Assembly (NCBI RefSeq): GCF_001544695.2
Contig: NZ_FCOM02000002.1
Coordinates: 304,982 to 368,981 of the forward strand
DNA: 64,000 nt
Source of the DNA: Caballeronia arvi
GTDB lineage: Bacteria; Pseudomonadota; Gammaproteobacteria; Burkholderiales; Burkholderiaceae
Reading direction: 5' to 3'
Positions 52,959-63,569 of the stretch are shown in pieces (the first letter of the stretch is position 1; each line of letters begins with the position of its first letter). A program made the position numbers and the translations under genes. Under the pieces are notes generated by a model. The model was given only the letters and a program-made list of their open reading frames with translations. It did not search any database and was not told the origin of the DNA.

Positions 52959-55900
52959 ATGTCAGATCCCCGCTTCGTTCATCTCCGCGTCCACTCCGAA
53001 TTCTCGATCGCCGACGGCATCGTGCGCCTGGACGACGTCGTCAAAGCTGCCGCGCAAGACGGGCAAGGCGCGCTTGCGCTGACCGATCTCGGCAACGCAT
53101 TCGGTCTCGTGCGCTTCTACAAGGAAGCGCGCGGCAATGGCGTGAAACCCATCGCCGGGTGCGACGTCTGGATCACCAATCCCGACGATCGCGACAAGCC
53201 CTCGCGTCTGCTCCTGCTCGTGCGCAACACGCAGGGCTACCTCAATCTGTGCGAGCTGTTGAGCCGCGCGTGGCTGACGAATCAGTATCGCGGCCGCGCC
53301 GAGGTCTTGCTCGAGTGGCTCGAAAGCGGTCTGGCCGAAGGTCTGCTCGCGCTGTCGGGCGCGCAGACGGGTGATATCGGCATGGCGCTGGCGGCCGGCA
53401 ATGCGGCGAGCGCGGAGCGCCATGCCGCGCGCTGGGCGAAGCTCTTTCCGAACACGTTCTATATCGAACTGCAGCGCGCGGGGCAGCCGGGCGAGCAGTC
53501 TTACATTCAGGAAGCCGTTACGCTGGCCGCGAAGCTCAGGCTGCCGGTCGTCGCGACGCATCCGATGCAGTTCATGACGCCCGATGATTTCACCGCGCAC
53601 GAAGCGCGCGTGTGCATCTCCGAAGGCGATATCCTCGCGAATCCGCGCCGGCAAAAACGCTTCACGCAGGATCAGTATTTCCGCACGCAGGACGAGATGT
53701 GCGCGCTTTTCGCGGACATTCCGTCGGCGCTCGTGAACACCGTCGAAATCGCCAAGCGCTGCAATCTGACGCTCGAACTTGGCAAGCCGAAGCTCCCGCT
53801 CTTCCCGACGCCGGATGGCCTCTCGCTCGACGACTACCTCGTGCAGTTGTCGAAGGAAGGGCTCGAAGTTCGCCTGCAACAGCTTTATCCCGATGCGGCC
53901 GAGCGCGACGCGCAGCGCGAGACGTATTACGCGCGCCTCGAGTTCGAGTGCGGCACGATCATCAAGATGGGCTTTCCGGGCTACTTCCTGATCGTCGCCG
54001 ACTTCATCATGTGGGCGAAGAACAATGGCGTGCCGGTCGGTCCGGGCCGCGGCTCGGGCGCGGGCTCGCTCGTCGCGTATGCGCTCGGCATCACGGATCT
54101 GGACCCGCTGCGCTACAACCTGCTGTTCGAGCGCTTCCTGAATCCGGAACGCGTATCGATGCCCGACTTCGATATCGACTTCTGTCAGGAAGGGCGCGAC
54201 CGCGTCATTCAGTATGTGAAGGGCAAGTACGGCGCGGACGCGGTGTCGCAGATCGCCACGTTCGGCACGATGGCCGCGAAGGCCGCGGTGCGCGATATCG
54301 GCCGCGTGCTCGATCTCGGCTACATGTTCACCGACGGCGTCGCAAAGCTGATTCCGTTCAAGCCGGGCAAGCACGTGACCATCGCGGACGCGATGAAGGA
54401 AGAGCCCACGCTGCAGGAGCGCTTCGATTCCGAAGACGAAGTGCATCAGCTGCTGGAACTCGCGCAGCGCGTCGAAGGGCTCACGCGAAACGTGGGCATG
54501 CACGCGGGCGGCGTGCTGATCGCGCCGGGCAAGCTCACGGATTTTTGTCCGCTCTATACGCAGGGCGAGGACGGCGGCGTCGTCAGCCAGTACGACAAGG
54601 ACGACGTTGAAGCCGTCGGCCTCGTGAAGTTCGACTTTCTGGGCCTGACCACGCTCACGATCCTCGACTGGGCCGAGCGTTACATTCGCCGTCTCGATCC
54701 GTCGAAGAAGGACTGGAATCTCGCGCAGGTGCCGCTCGACGATCCGGCGTCGTTCCAGATTCTGAAGAAGGCGAACACCGTCGCCGTGTTCCAGCTGGAA
54801 AGCCGCGGCATGCAGGGCATGCTGAAAGACGCGCAGCCGGACCGCTTCGAGGACATCATCGCGCTGGTGGCGCTGTATCGTCCGGGCCCGATGGACCTGA
54901 TCCCGAGCTTCTGCGCGCGCAAGCACGGGCGCGAGATCGTCGAGTATCCGGACCCGCGCGTCGAACCTGTTCTGAAAGAGACCTACGGCATCATGGTCTA
55001 TCAGGAGCAGGTGATGCAGATGGCGCAGATCATCGGCGGCTACTCGCTCGGCGGCGCGGACTTGCTGCGTCGCGCGATGGGCAAGAAAAAGCCCGAGGAA
55101 ATGGCCAAGCACCGTGAGATCTTCGCGGAAGGCGCGGCCAAGAACGGCCTCACGCGCGCGAAAGCGGACGAAACCTTCGACCTGATGGAGAAGTTCGCGG
55201 GCTACGGCTTCAACAAGTCGCACGCGGCCGCGTATGCATTGCTCGCGTATCACACAGCGTGGCTGAAGGCGCACCATCCGGCGGAATTCATGGCGGCCAA
55301 CATGTCGCTCGCGATGGACGACACCGACAAGGTGAAGATCCTCTTCGAGGATTGCGCGACGAATGGCATGAAGGTGCTGCCGCCGGATATCAACCAGTCG
55401 GCGTATCGCTTCGAGCCGGTCGCGGAACCGGACGGCACGCGCTCGAAGACCATCCGCTACGGCCTGGGCGCGGTGAAGGGCAGCGGCCAGAACGCCATCG
55501 AGGAAATTCTGCGCGCGCGTGAGGACGGACCGTTCGCCGATCTGTTCGATTTCTGCGAGCGCATCGACCGGCGTGTCGTGAACCGCCGCACCGTCGAGGC
55601 GCTGATCCGCTCCGGCGCGTTCGATTCGATGCACGCGAATCGCGCGCAACTGCTCGCCTCCGTGCCTATGGCGATGGAAGCCGCCGATCAGGCCGCTGCC
55701 AACGCCATGCAGGCCGGCCTCTTCGACATGGGCGACGCGCCGCTCGCGAAGCACGAATACGTCGACGAGGCGATGTGGTCGGACAAGAAGCGTCTGCAGG
55801 AAGAGAAGACCGCGCTCGGCTTCTATCTGTCGGGGCACCTTTTCGACGCCTACAAGGGCGAAGTGCGCCGTTTCGTGCGCCAGAAGATCGGCGAGCTGAA

Positions 55901-56474
55901 GGAAGGGCGCGACAAGCTGGTCGCGGGCGTGATCTCCGCGATGCGCACGCAGATGACTCAGCGCGGCAAGATGCTGATCGTCAATCTCGACGACGGCAGC
56001 GGCCAGTGCGAAGTCACCGTCTTCAACGAGCAGTTCGAAGCGAACAAGGCGCTCTTCAAGGAAGACGAGCTGCTCGTCGTGCAGGGGCAGGCGCGCAACG
56101 ATGCGTTCACGGGCGGCATCCGCTTTACCGTCGATACGGCGATGGATCTCGAACGCGCGCGCAGCCGTTATGCGCAGTCCGTGAAGGTCGAGATGAACGG
56201 CAACGCCGACGCCTTGCGTCTGCGCCGCGTGCTCGAAGCGCATGCCGCGGGCGCCGAGACGCCCGCGCCCGTTGCGCCGCCCGCGCGCGATAACGGCCGT
56301 TCGCGCCAGAGCACGCCGATTCCGAACGGGCTGAACGTGAACATCGTCTATCGTAGCGAGCACGCCGAAGGCGAAGTGCGTCTTGGCGATGCGTGGCGCG
56401 TCAAGCCAACCGACGAACTCATCACGGCGCTGCGTGGCGAATTCGCCGGCAGCGCGATCGAAATCGTTTACTGA
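52959..56474 (+). CDS. dnaE: DNA polymerase III alpha subunit
   Basis: Replicative polymerase subunit of 1171 residues (E. coli 1160). PHP domain first ([20 protein letters not shown]), then palm with catalytic aspartates in [15 protein letters not shown] (D403, D405), fingers ([31 protein letters not shown]), the HhH/OB regions toward the C-terminus (OB at about 970-1050) and the beta-clamp/tau-binding tail. ATG 52959 ([15 protein letters not shown]) is the family start; longer in-frame ATGs upstream (52944 and before) are not conserved. Confidence 0.96.
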   Translation: MSDPRFVHLRVHSEFSIADGIVRLDDVVKAAAQDGQGALALTDLGNAFGLVRFYKEARGNGVKPIAGCDVWITNPDDRDKPSRLLLLVRNTQGYLNLCELLSRAWLTNQYRGRAEVLLEWLESGLAEGLLALSGAQTGDIGMALAAGNAASAERHAARWAKLFPNTFYIELQRAGQPGEQSYIQEAVTLAAKLRLPVVATHPMQFMTPDDFTAHEARVCISEGDILANPRRQKRFTQDQYFRTQDEMCALFADIPSALVNTVEIAKRCNLTLELGKPKLPLFPTPDGLSLDDYLVQLSKEGLEVRLQQLYPDAAERDAQRETYYARLEFECGTIIKMGFPGYFLIVADFIMWAKNNGVPVGPGRGSGAGSLVAYALGITDLDPLRYNLLFERFLNPERVSMPDFDIDFCQEGRDRVIQYVKGKYGADAVSQIATFGTMAAKAAVRDIGRVLDLGYMFTDGVAKLIPFKPGKHVTIADAMKEEPTLQERFDSEDEVHQLLELAQRVEGLTRNVGMHAGGVLIAPGKLTDFCPLYTQGEDGGVVSQYDKDDVEAVGLVKFDFLGLTTLTILDWAERYIRRLDPSKKDWNLAQVPLDDPASFQILKKANTVAVFQLESRGMQGMLKDAQPDRFEDIIALVALYRPGPMDLIPSFCARKHGREIVEYPDPRVEPVLKETYGIMVYQEQVMQMAQIIGGYSLGGADLLRRAMGKKKPEEMAKHREIFAEGAAKNGLTRAKADETFDLMEKFAGYGFNKSHAAAYALLAYHTAWLKAHHPAEFMAANMSLAMDDTDKVKILFEDCATNGMKVLPPDINQSAYRFEPVAEPDGTRSKTIRYGLGAVKGSGQNAIEEILRAREDGPFADLFDFCERIDRRVVNRRTVEALIRSGAFDSMHANRAQLLASVPMAMEAADQAAANAMQAGLFDMGDAPLAKHEYVDEAMWSDKKRLQEEKTALGFYLSGHLFDAYKGEVRRFVRQKIGELKEGRDKLVAGVISAMRTQMTQRGKMLIVNLDDGSGQCEVTVFNEQFEANKALFKEDELLVVQGQARNDAFTGGIRFTVDTAMDLERARSRYAQSVKVEMNGNADALRLRRVLEAHAAGAETPAPVAPPARDNGRSRQSTPIPNGLNVNIVYRSEHAEGEVRLGDAWRVKPTDELITALRGEFAGSAIEIVY

Positions 56475-56486
56475 GGCAAATGCGGT

Positions 56487-57248
56487 CTAACGAGGCTGGT
56501 CGAGATGGGCCAGCTTCAGAAACCGGTAGTACACGGTCTGAGCATTGAACACGGCGATCAGGAAGCCCGAGCGCCCGTCGAGAAAACCGCGTCGGAGAAG
56601 GTAGGTTCTCGCGAAGGCCCACAGTCCTCGCGTGATCGCGATGCTCAGGCTTCCTCGCTTTCCCGCGGCATGGCGCTGCAGCGCGCCCGCCGTGGAGTAC
56701 GCATCCAGTTTGCGCAATACGGTCTCGAAGTCTTCGTACGAGTAGTGCATCAGCTTGCCCTGCAGACGCATGACAGGCGTGTTGGCCGGAACCATCAGCC
56801 GCTCGTGCACGAGGTCGTCCGAGAAACGTGCCGACGAGCGCCTGAAGAGCCGCGGAATCCAGTCCGGGTACCAGCCGCTGTGCCTGATCCATTGGCCGCA
56901 AAAGCTCGACAGGCGGTCTACTGAATACACGTCGGCCGCGGGTGTGGCGATCGCGGCCCGTATCGCGGCGGCGAGTTCCGGTGTGACGACTTCGTCCGCA
57001 TCGATGGAGAGAATCCAGTCGGTCGAGAGCGCGTCGAGCGCCCGGTTCTTCTGCGGCCCGAAGCCGGGCCAGTCACGCTGGATGCTGACGCGCGCACCGT
57101 GGGCACGCGCGATCTCGACGGTTCCATCGGTGCTGCCTCCGTCGACCACGACGATTTCATCGGCAAAGGAAACGGATGTCAGGCATTGCGCGAGCCGCGC
57201 GGCCGCGTTGTGCGTAATGAGAGCGATGCCGAGTGTGGGATGCGTCAT
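56487..57248 (-). CDS. Family 2 glycosyltransferase (WaaE/KdtX-like)
   Basis: 253-residue GT-A enzyme predicted to add a sugar to the LPS inner core. Motifs: LGIALITHNAAARLAQCLTS, EIVVVDGGSTDGTVEIAR, and the metal-binding DADE (SIDADEVVTPELAAA). FGPQKNRALDALSTDWIL is as in WaaE. A basic C-terminal segment (RRGFLDGRSGFLIAVFNAQ) probably binds the membrane. ATG 57248 (MTHPTLGIALITHN) is chosen; an upstream start is possible 114 bases earlier. Converges on dnaE and diverges from msbA. Confidence 0.88.
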   Translation of the reverse strand: MTHPTLGIALITHNAAARLAQCLTSVSFADEIVVVDGGSTDGTVEIARAHGARVSIQRDWPGFGPQKNRALDALSTDWILSIDADEVVTPELAAAIRAAIATPAADVYSVDRLSSFCGQWIRHSGWYPDWIPRLFRRSSARFSDDLVHERLMVPANTPVMRLQGKLMHYSYEDFETVLRKLDAYSTAGALQRHAAGKRGSLSIAITRGLWAFARTYLLRRGFLDGRSGFLIAVFNAQTVYYRFLKLAHLDQPR

Positions 57249-57467
57249 GTCGTCGGGATGAAATCGGGTACGCGTATTGTAAGACCATCGACCGCTGGCG
57301 CCCGGCCGGCGAAGCAGACGCACCGCGAGCGAACGCGGAACCATTGTGAGCGTCGCCTGCACGACGGTTTAAAATGACGGAAATTGTGACGCCCGGCCAG
57401 AAGGCGTTCGGCATGACCTTCCGCCCGGCCGCGTCTCGCGCGCGGGGCAACGCACGTAGAGGATGAT

Positions 57468-59252
57468 TTGACCGAGAAGCAGACACTGAGAAAAACCATA
57501 GGCGGCGGCGAGCATTCATCGTCCACGGCCGTCGTCAGGCGGCTATGGCCCTATGTTCGGCCGTTGATGAGCATCGTGCTGCTCGGCCTCGTCGCAATGG
57601 GTTTCGTCGCCGCGAGTGAAGCCGGCATCCCGATGTTGCTCAAGCCCTTGCTCGATCACGGCTTCGGGACGAACGGGAGCGAGAAGGCGAAATGGGTGGT
57701 GCCCGCGGCCGTGATCGGGCTTGCGCTCGTGAGAGGGACCGCGCAGTACGCGTCCGGCTATCTGCTTTCCTATGTGTCGAACAAGATCTTGCTGCAACTG
57801 CGGCTCAAGATGTTCGATCGCATGCTGCACGCGGGCGCCGGGTTCTTCCAGCGCGAGACGGCGAGCACGGTCATCAACGCGATCGTCTTCGAGGTCAATC
57901 AGGTTCTGCAGATTTTGTCCGGCGTGGTCGTGACGCTCGTGCGCGACTCCCTGACGGTCGTCTTTCTGCTGGGTTATCTCTTCATTCTCAACTGGCGCCT
58001 CACGCTGATCGTCGCGCTGATCCTGCCTGCCATCGGCTGGCTGGTCTCGAAGATCAACCGCCGCCTGCGCCGTCTGAACCGTGAGCATCAGATGCTCACC
58101 AACGATCTCTCGTATATCGTCGAAGAGACCGTGGGCGGCTATAAGGTCGTGAAGGTGCATAACGGCGAGCCGTACGAGACCGGGCGTTTCACGGAGATGA
58201 GCAACCGCCTGCGCGGCTACTCCATGCGCATGCAGGTCTCGGGCGGACTGGCGCAGCCGTTGACGCAATTCCTGGCGTCCATCGCGCTCGCCATCGTGAT
58301 TACCATCGCCGTGCTGCAATCGGCGAGCGATCAGACGACGGTCGGCGGCTTCGTTGCGTTCGTGACGTCGATGTTGCTCGTCATCTCGCCGCTCAAACAT
58401 CTGATCGACGTCAATCAGCCGCTCCAGCGCGGCGTGACCGCGGCCGAGCTGATCTTCGGCCTCATCGACGAACCGCCGGAGCACGCAGGCGGCGGGCGTC
58501 GTCTCGAACGCGCTCAGGGCAGCGTCGAATTCCGCAACGTGTCGTTCAACTATGGCTCGCGAGAGCGCACCACGCTGGATCGCGTGTCGTTCAAGATCGC
58601 GCCCGGCGAGATGGTCGCACTGGCGGGGCCGTCGGGGAGCGGCAAGACCACGCTGGCGAACCTGCTTCCGCGCTTTTTCGATCCCGCCGAAGGCGAAGTG
58701 CTGGTCGATGGCATCCCGTTGCCCGAACTCGCCGTGCACGACCTGCGCGCGCAGATCGCGATGGTCAGCCAGGACGTCGTGCTGTTCAACGACACCATCG
58801 CGGCCAATGTCGCGTATGGTACGATCCCGGACCGCGAAAAGGTGCTTGCCGCGCTTGCCGCAGCCAATCTCGCCGACGTCGTCGCGTCACTGCCGCAGGG
58901 CATCGACACGCTCGTCGGAGGGAACGGAATGCGGCTGTCGGGCGGGCAGCGCCAACGTCTCGCGATCGCACGCGCCATCTACAAGGACGCACCGATTCTC
59001 GTGCTCGATGAAGCGACTTCGGCCCTGGACTCGGAGTCGGAGCGCCACGTGCAGTCGGCACTGGAAACGCTGATGAAAGGCCGCACGACGCTCGTCATCG
59101 CGCACCGGCTATCGACCATCGAACGTGCCGACCGGATCGTCGTGCTCGATGGCGGGAAGATCATCGAGCAGGGCAGTCACGCAGAGCTGTTGCAACAGGA
59201 CGGGCTCTATGCCCATCTGCATCGCATCCAATATCAGCAGCAGGCGGCTTGA
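57468..59252 (+). CDS. msbA: Lipid A/LPS export ABC transporter MsbA
   Basis: 594-residue half-transporter flipping lipid A-core across the inner membrane. Six transmembrane helices in the first 330 residues ([20 protein letters not shown] onwards), then an ATPase with Walker A GPSGSGKT (387-394), signature LSGGQ (490-494), and Walker [13 protein letters not shown], ending in the H-loop ([13 protein letters not shown]). The start is a TTG at 57468, with AGAGGA five to ten bases before it; an ATG four bases upstream is out of frame. Length agrees with MsbA (582 in E. coli). Confidence 0.93.
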   Translation: MTEKQTLRKTIGGGEHSSSTAVVRRLWPYVRPLMSIVLLGLVAMGFVAASEAGIPMLLKPLLDHGFGTNGSEKAKWVVPAAVIGLALVRGTAQYASGYLLSYVSNKILLQLRLKMFDRMLHAGAGFFQRETASTVINAIVFEVNQVLQILSGVVVTLVRDSLTVVFLLGYLFILNWRLTLIVALILPAIGWLVSKINRRLRRLNREHQMLTNDLSYIVEETVGGYKVVKVHNGEPYETGRFTEMSNRLRGYSMRMQVSGGLAQPLTQFLASIALAIVITIAVLQSASDQTTVGGFVAFVTSMLLVISPLKHLIDVNQPLQRGVTAAELIFGLIDEPPEHAGGGRRLERAQGSVEFRNVSFNYGSRERTTLDRVSFKIAPGEMVALAGPSGSGKTTLANLLPRFFDPAEGEVLVDGIPLPELAVHDLRAQIAMVSQDVVLFNDTIAANVAYGTIPDREKVLAALAAANLADVVASLPQGIDTLVGGNGMRLSGGQRQRLAIARAIYKDAPILVLDEATSALDSESERHVQSALETLMKGRTTLVIAHRLSTIERADRIVVLDGGKIIEQGSHAELLQQDGLYAHLHRIQYQQQAA

Positions 59253-59390
59253 TCCGTTCGCGCTGTGCTTCGTCCGCAACCGAAGCGATGGCGAACCGGC
59301 GACAGTTCAGCGAGCGTTGCGGCGTGTCTTTGGCGGTCCGTCGATTCAGCGACGATTCGTGAGCTTCAACCCGCATTACTCACATCTGCC

Positions 59391-60404
59391 ATGCCTAATG
59401 CAGCTCCGAAGCCGGTGATTCATATCATCAACGGCTTCATGAATGAAAACGGTGGCAGCGAGCAGGAGGCGCTGCACCTCGCCAGCGTCCTGCGAGACAG
59501 AAGCGAGCTGACACTGTGGTCGTCCTCGTCGCGCTGTTCGCGCGATCTCGCGCATCGATATGCGATTCGACGGATCGGCCTTCAGCCGGGGGCGCGCCCG
59601 AACGGAGGCACCTTCGTTTTCGTGGGCGCGCACTGGCGCCATACGTTGTGGCCGTATCTTGCGCGGGCGCCACGGCGCCTGATCTACGTTTTCAATACGT
59701 TTCACCCGAAGATCCTCTCGCTGACCGCCGCGCATCCCGCCATGCTTCGGTGGCCGAGGACGGAGTATGTGGCGATATCGGAATTCCAGCGGCGCGCGCT
59801 CGGCGTCGAGTGCGAGGTGCAGCCGTCTCCCATCGACATCGCACGTTTTTCGCCTTCGCCCGACCCGCGCCCGGACAACGTTCGGCCGGTGATCGGGCGG
59901 CTGAGCCGCGATACGGTCGACAAGCACGATATCGACGATATCGCGCTCTATCGGGCGTGGGCCGCCGACGGGGCGGAAGTCAGGCTGCAGGGCGCGACCA
60001 GTTTTTCCGCTGCGTCGGGTGACGCGCTTGCCGCCGTGCCCGGAGTGCAGATATTGCTCGAGGGCGCGGTTCCGACAGTCAGTTTCTTGCGTGGCCTCGA
60101 TATCTTTTATTATCGGACTGGCGCACACGTCGAGACGTTCGGGCGCGTCGTCCTCGAAGCGATGGCTTGCGGGCTGCCGGTCGTGTGTCATCGGCGCGGC
60201 GGTTATGCCGACTGGATTCGTCACGGCGAGAACGGCTTCCTTTTCGATCGCACCGAAGAGGCCGATCAACTGGTGCGCACGCTCCTCGCGAATGCCGACC
60301 TGCGCGAATCCACTGGCGCACGCGCTCGCGCGACGGTGGAGACGATATATTCGGCCAAGGCGGTCAGGGAGCGCGCCGATTTCTATCTGCGCGGTTCACG
60401 CTAA
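59391..60404 (+). CDS. GT-B glycosyltransferase for LPS/polysaccharide assembly
   Basis: 337-residue family 1/4-type (GT-B) glycosyltransferase. PVIHIINGFMNENGGSEQEAL opens the N-terminal Rossmann half, and HVETFGRVVLEAMACGLPVV, then GGYADWIRHGENGFLFDRTEE, gives the nucleotide-sugar-binding C-terminal half with E (ETFGRVVLE) and GLP. Acceptor and donor unknown. Its ATG (MPNAAPKPVIHI) is 138 bases after msbA; a weak Shine-Dalgarno only. Likely in the same cluster as msbA and the WaaL-like gene. Confidence 0.9.
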   Translation: MPNAAPKPVIHIINGFMNENGGSEQEALHLASVLRDRSELTLWSSSSRCSRDLAHRYAIRRIGLQPGARPNGGTFVFVGAHWRHTLWPYLARAPRRLIYVFNTFHPKILSLTAAHPAMLRWPRTEYVAISEFQRRALGVECEVQPSPIDIARFSPSPDPRPDNVRPVIGRLSRDTVDKHDIDDIALYRAWAADGAEVRLQGATSFSAASGDALAAVPGVQILLEGAVPTVSFLRGLDIFYYRTGAHVETFGRVVLEAMACGLPVVCHRRGGYADWIRHGENGFLFDRTEEADQLVRTLLANADLRESTGARARATVETIYSAKAVRERADFYLRGSR

Positions 60405-60464
60405 AAAAACGTCCTGAACGCACGTCAGGCGCTCGATTCGAAAACGGGGTAGTAGAACAACACC

Positions 60465-61763
60465 ATGGAAGTCACACAAATCTCAAGACTGGGCCGGTCG
60501 GGCACGGAGTCTTACCAGTTGTTTCTGGCGCGGTGGTTCGCGTTGCTTACGCTGGCGCTGATCCCCATTTCGACGGCGGGCGTCAACGTCGGTTCGGCTG
60601 CATTCGCTCTGTTCGCATTGACTTCGCCTGAGGTATGGCGGCGGGCGAGGTCGTTTCTGACGTGGTCGTCAGGCGCGGCTGCTGCTCTGGCGCTGTTCAT
60701 CGTGCTGAGCCTGAGCCTGGTCTACAGTTCCGCGGGGCACGCAGAGGCATTCGACTTTCTGATGAAGTATCGGAAACTGCTGTTCATCCCGCTCCTGCTG
60801 CTCGTTTTCGCGGACGAGGCAGGGAAGATCTGGGCGCGCAGGGCCGTCTGGAGTCTGTTCGCCACGCTCGTACTGTCGATGGTGCTGGCGTACACGAATA
60901 ACTTCGGTTGGACTGCATTCGGACCGATGTATGCTCCGGACCCGGTCAGGCGGCCCTGGGTATTCAAGGACCACATCTCGGGCGGCCTGATGATGGCGTT
61001 CCTCGTCTGCCTGTCCTTCGCGCTCGCGAAGGCGGCGAGCGGGTGGCGAAGCAAGGCGCTGTATCTCGTGGCGCTTCTCGCGCTGATCAACGTGCTGTTC
61101 GTGCTCCAGGGGCGCACCGGGCAGGTGGTGGCGATCGCGTATGTCGCGATCTATCTCGTCGTACAGGCTGCGCAGTTCCGTCGATACGACAAGCGCTCGC
61201 GTGTGCTCGCGAGCGTGGGCGTCGCGGCGGTGTGTGTTTGCATCGCGGCTTTCGTGCTCTACGCGAAAGACCGGCGACTTGCTGACACGGCGCAGGAAGT
61301 CTCCCAGTTCGAGACGCAAAACAAGAATACGTCGATGGGCGTGCGGATCCTGTTCTACAGTCGCAGCCTTGAGTTGATGGCCCATCGACCGATTGCCGGC
61401 TACGGCGTCGGAAGCGTGCGCACGGAGTTCGCGCGGCTCGCGAGCAAGGAAATCGGCGGGCACGCGGCAATGGCGGGCAATCCGCACAACGAGTTCTTTC
61501 TGATGGGCGTGCAGCTCGGGCTCATCGGCGTGGCGCTGTTCGTGTGGTTCCTGATCGCGATCGGACGAGAGTGCCGGCGGCTGGCGGAGCCCGCGAAGCT
61601 GATTGCGAGCGGCTATCTTTTCGCGTTCGTCCTCGGCTGCCTCGCGAACTCTCTGCTGCTGAACTTCACGGAGGGCAATCTCTTCGTTTTCCTCATTGGC
61701 ATACTGATCGGCACGGCGCCCAGGATAGGGCGCGATGGGCAAGCGGCGCAAGGGCGGGCCTGA
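60465..61763 (+). CDS. O-antigen ligase family protein (WaaL-like)
   Basis: 432-residue polytopic membrane protein, about 11-12 helices, Wzy_C family. A large periplasmic loop (about 215-330) ends with IAGYGVGSVRTEFARLASKE and a conserved PHNEFFLMGVQLGLIGVALF segment whose histidine and neighbouring arginine are the usual WaaL active-site residues. It should join O-antigen, or another polymer, to lipid A-core at the periplasmic face. Assignment as WaaL, rather than Wzy polymerase, is favoured by the msbA neighbour but not proven. Confidence 0.85.
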   Translation: MEVTQISRLGRSGTESYQLFLARWFALLTLALIPISTAGVNVGSAAFALFALTSPEVWRRARSFLTWSSGAAAALALFIVLSLSLVYSSAGHAEAFDFLMKYRKLLFIPLLLLVFADEAGKIWARRAVWSLFATLVLSMVLAYTNNFGWTAFGPMYAPDPVRRPWVFKDHISGGLMMAFLVCLSFALAKAASGWRSKALYLVALLALINVLFVLQGRTGQVVAIAYVAIYLVVQAAQFRRYDKRSRVLASVGVAAVCVCIAAFVLYAKDRRLADTAQEVSQFETQNKNTSMGVRILFYSRSLELMAHRPIAGYGVGSVRTEFARLASKEIGGHAAMAGNPHNEFFLMGVQLGLIGVALFVWFLIAIGRECRRLAEPAKLIASGYLFAFVLGCLANSLLLNFTEGNLFVFLIGILIGTAPRIGRDGQAAQGRA

Positions 61764-62102
61764 CGATCGTTGCGGGGCCGCGTCCGCTTATCAACGCATT
61801 ATCGAATTGTCGACATGAGCGCGGCTTTTATCCGCTTTACGGGAGGCGGCCGCGTGTCGGCGCGCTGCCGGTGATGGGTAGTTTGCTCGCTCGTAGGCAC
61901 TTGGCCGCCGCCGTTTCGCCGTCGAGTTGTCCGCATGGCGCGATCGTCGCCTGACTCGAACCTGCACGCGCGATGCTTACACCGCGCGGGTGAACGGCTC
62001 GATATTTCGGCATGCTATCTATTCGCCCTTTCAACGCGACGGGAAAAGCGACATGTCGACGAAGGTGAAAGATGCATCCAGCGATCGGGACGGGAGCGGC
62101 GC
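61764..62102. other. Gap between WaaL-like gene and candidate toxin gene
   Basis: 339 bases. Apart from a 20-codon frame at 62053 (listed separately) I see nothing convincing. Local GC drops and purine-rich patches precede both the small frame and the toxin ATG. Confidence 0.45.
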
Positions 62103-62115
62103 ATGGAGAAGGTAG
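62053..62115 (+). CDS. Possible 20-aa leader peptide before the toxin gene
   Basis: ATG at 62053 with GGGAAAAGCG upstream gives 20 codons (MSTKVKDASSDRDGSGAWRR) ending 13 bases inside the next gene in another frame. May be a coupled leader or the relic of an upstream gene lost by recombination. Low certainty. Confidence 0.3.
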   Translation: MSTKVKDASSDRDGSGAWRR

Positions 62116-63047
62116 AACTGGATGAGAGCACCGAAAGGCGCTGCACGCTTTACAGCGAAGCCGGATACGAGGACGAACACCGGAGCAGCTACGCGTTCTC
62201 GTTGCTGTCAGAGGCCGAGCGGCGCAAGCAACGAGAGCAGGACAAAGAGGATTTTCTTGAATGGTTCTGGCTTAGCCCGTTGGCCAGTGGTCTCGCCGAT
62301 GACGTTGGCGTGGAAGAGCTTGACGCGCTGGGCGAATTCGCCATCGAGAATGGCCTGGCTCGCGGGGATTCGAGAGACACTCACAAGCAACTGGAGGACG
62401 CAGTCAAGGAGGCGGTAGAGGATGACGTCGTCATTCCCGTCATCGATCGCACCGACGATTGGAGCGGCGGCTACATGCCGGCGGACGCTTCCCAGGCGTC
62501 TACACTCGCAGCCGGGCTGCGCGCGCCCGGTGACTTGTTCCCACCGTCGTCGCGCACCTTCGCCGGCGGTGAGCCTGTCCTGTCGGGTCCGTATGACCCG
62601 TCGAAACAGGAGGCGCTTCTGAAGGCTGCGCGATTCGCCGGAGCGGGCGCGGTCGGGGGCGGTGACGGCGGCGGCTTCGATTGGCTCGGCGCTGCAGAAG
62701 CCGCCGCAGGTGCGCTGCTCAGCAGCGCTGGCTCGGGCGACGGAAGCGACAGCGATCCTCTCCTGAAAAGGCTTGGCGAGAGCGACGGCAGTTCGCGGAT
62801 CGCCGACGCGCAGCCGTTCGAATACGTGCCAGCGATGCCCGGAGGCAACGTGCTTGACCTTGGAGGCGCTGACGGACGGCCCGGAAACAATCAGGCGCAG
62901 AACAAGCAGTTCAAGGCAGTGGTCAAGGCGCTTGGTTTGAACAAAGATCAGGCTCGAAGGCTTCACTATGATATTCAAGCGGAAGATCTTGAATACCACG
63001 GCATCATGGAGCGCGCTGTAGACATGTTCGGAGATCAATCGGAATGA
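62103..63047 (+). CDS. Candidate polymorphic toxin (contact-dependent or T6SS effector)
   Basis: 314-residue protein with an acidic N-terminal helical region (about 1-75, SLLSEAERRKQREQDKEDF, WLSPLASGLADD), a Gly/Ser/Pro-rich linker (about 150-255), and a C-terminal helical module (about 262-314) with NKQFKAVVKALGLNKDQARR and IQAEDLEYHGIMERAVDMFG. That last module resembles the short domain seen at the C-terminus of many Rhs/CDI/PAAR-type toxins. No PAAR, Rhs, VgrG or signal peptide is seen. The stop overlaps the next ATG by four bases. Nuclease or other activity cannot be read directly. Confidence 0.6.
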   Translation: MEKVELDESTERRCTLYSEAGYEDEHRSSYAFSLLSEAERRKQREQDKEDFLEWFWLSPLASGLADDVGVEELDALGEFAIENGLARGDSRDTHKQLEDAVKEAVEDDVVIPVIDRTDDWSGGYMPADASQASTLAAGLRAPGDLFPPSSRTFAGGEPVLSGPYDPSKQEALLKAARFAGAGAVGGGDGGGFDWLGAAEAAAGALLSSAGSGDGSDSDPLLKRLGESDGSSRIADAQPFEYVPAMPGGNVLDLGGADGRPGNNQAQNKQFKAVVKALGLNKDQARRLHYDIQAEDLEYHGIMERAVDMFGDQSE

Positions 63048-63526
63048 ACAATACAAAAGAACAGATAAACGACCATCTTTCCGTCTTGCATGGGTTTGAC
63101 GTGAGCGGCGTGCACCACGCAGGTGACATGCTTACGCTTCAGTTCGGTCCGCTTCGAGAAGTCACAACACGTCGAGGCACCGTCAAACGCGTCGGCGCGT
63201 GGGCGTTGCATATCCAGTGCGACTGGAGAATCGAGCAAGGGAGCACGCTTTTCGCGTCCTATTCGGACTTCGCGGCGTCAGACGAGAGTACGGACAGGAT
63301 CACGCGACAGATTCGTGACCTACTTATAGGCCAAGGAAGTACGGGCATTGAGGAGGTCGAGGCCGGAGACGGGGGCGACGTTTGCCTGTCGCTTTCGAGG
63401 GGTGTTCGTTTGCTTGTACGCGCTAACGGGATACCGGGCGATGAAGACTGGCGCCTGTTCCCGTCAGATCCTGACGCTCCGCATTTTGTGATCGAAGGCG
63501 GAAAAGTCGATACTGGCGCCGACTAG
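63044..63526 (+). CDS. Candidate immunity protein
   Basis: 160-residue soluble protein coupled to the toxin gene by an ATGA overlap. It is acidic overall, with a central VGAWALHIQCDWRIEQGSTLF beta-strand segment like that in several immunity families and the late SLSRGVRLLVRANGIPGDED. No signal peptide; a cytosolic site fits immunity to a cytoplasmic toxin. The pairing is inferred from order, overlap, and shared terminator, not from a family hit. Confidence 0.55.
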   Translation: MNNTKEQINDHLSVLHGFDVSGVHHAGDMLTLQFGPLREVTTRRGTVKRVGAWALHIQCDWRIEQGSTLFASYSDFAASDESTDRITRQIRDLLIGQGSTGIEEVEAGDGGDVCLSLSRGVRLLVRANGIPGDEDWRLFPSDPDAPHFVIEGGKVDTGAD

Positions 63527-63536
63527 TAACCGAGCG

Positions 63537-63569
63537 GGCGGTGGTTTGTTTCCGCCGCCGTCCTTTTTT
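63537..63569 (+). terminator. Intrinsic terminator of the toxin-immunity pair
   Basis: 8-bp stem GGCGGTGG / CCGCCGCC (one G-T pair) with a TTTGTTT loop and six T at 63564-63569, ten bases after the immunity stop. Confidence 0.8.

Noticed and set aside
52962..56363. 1133-codon minus-strand frame over dnaE
   Set aside because: Antisense to DnaE, no domain, repetitive Arg/Ala/Leu content.
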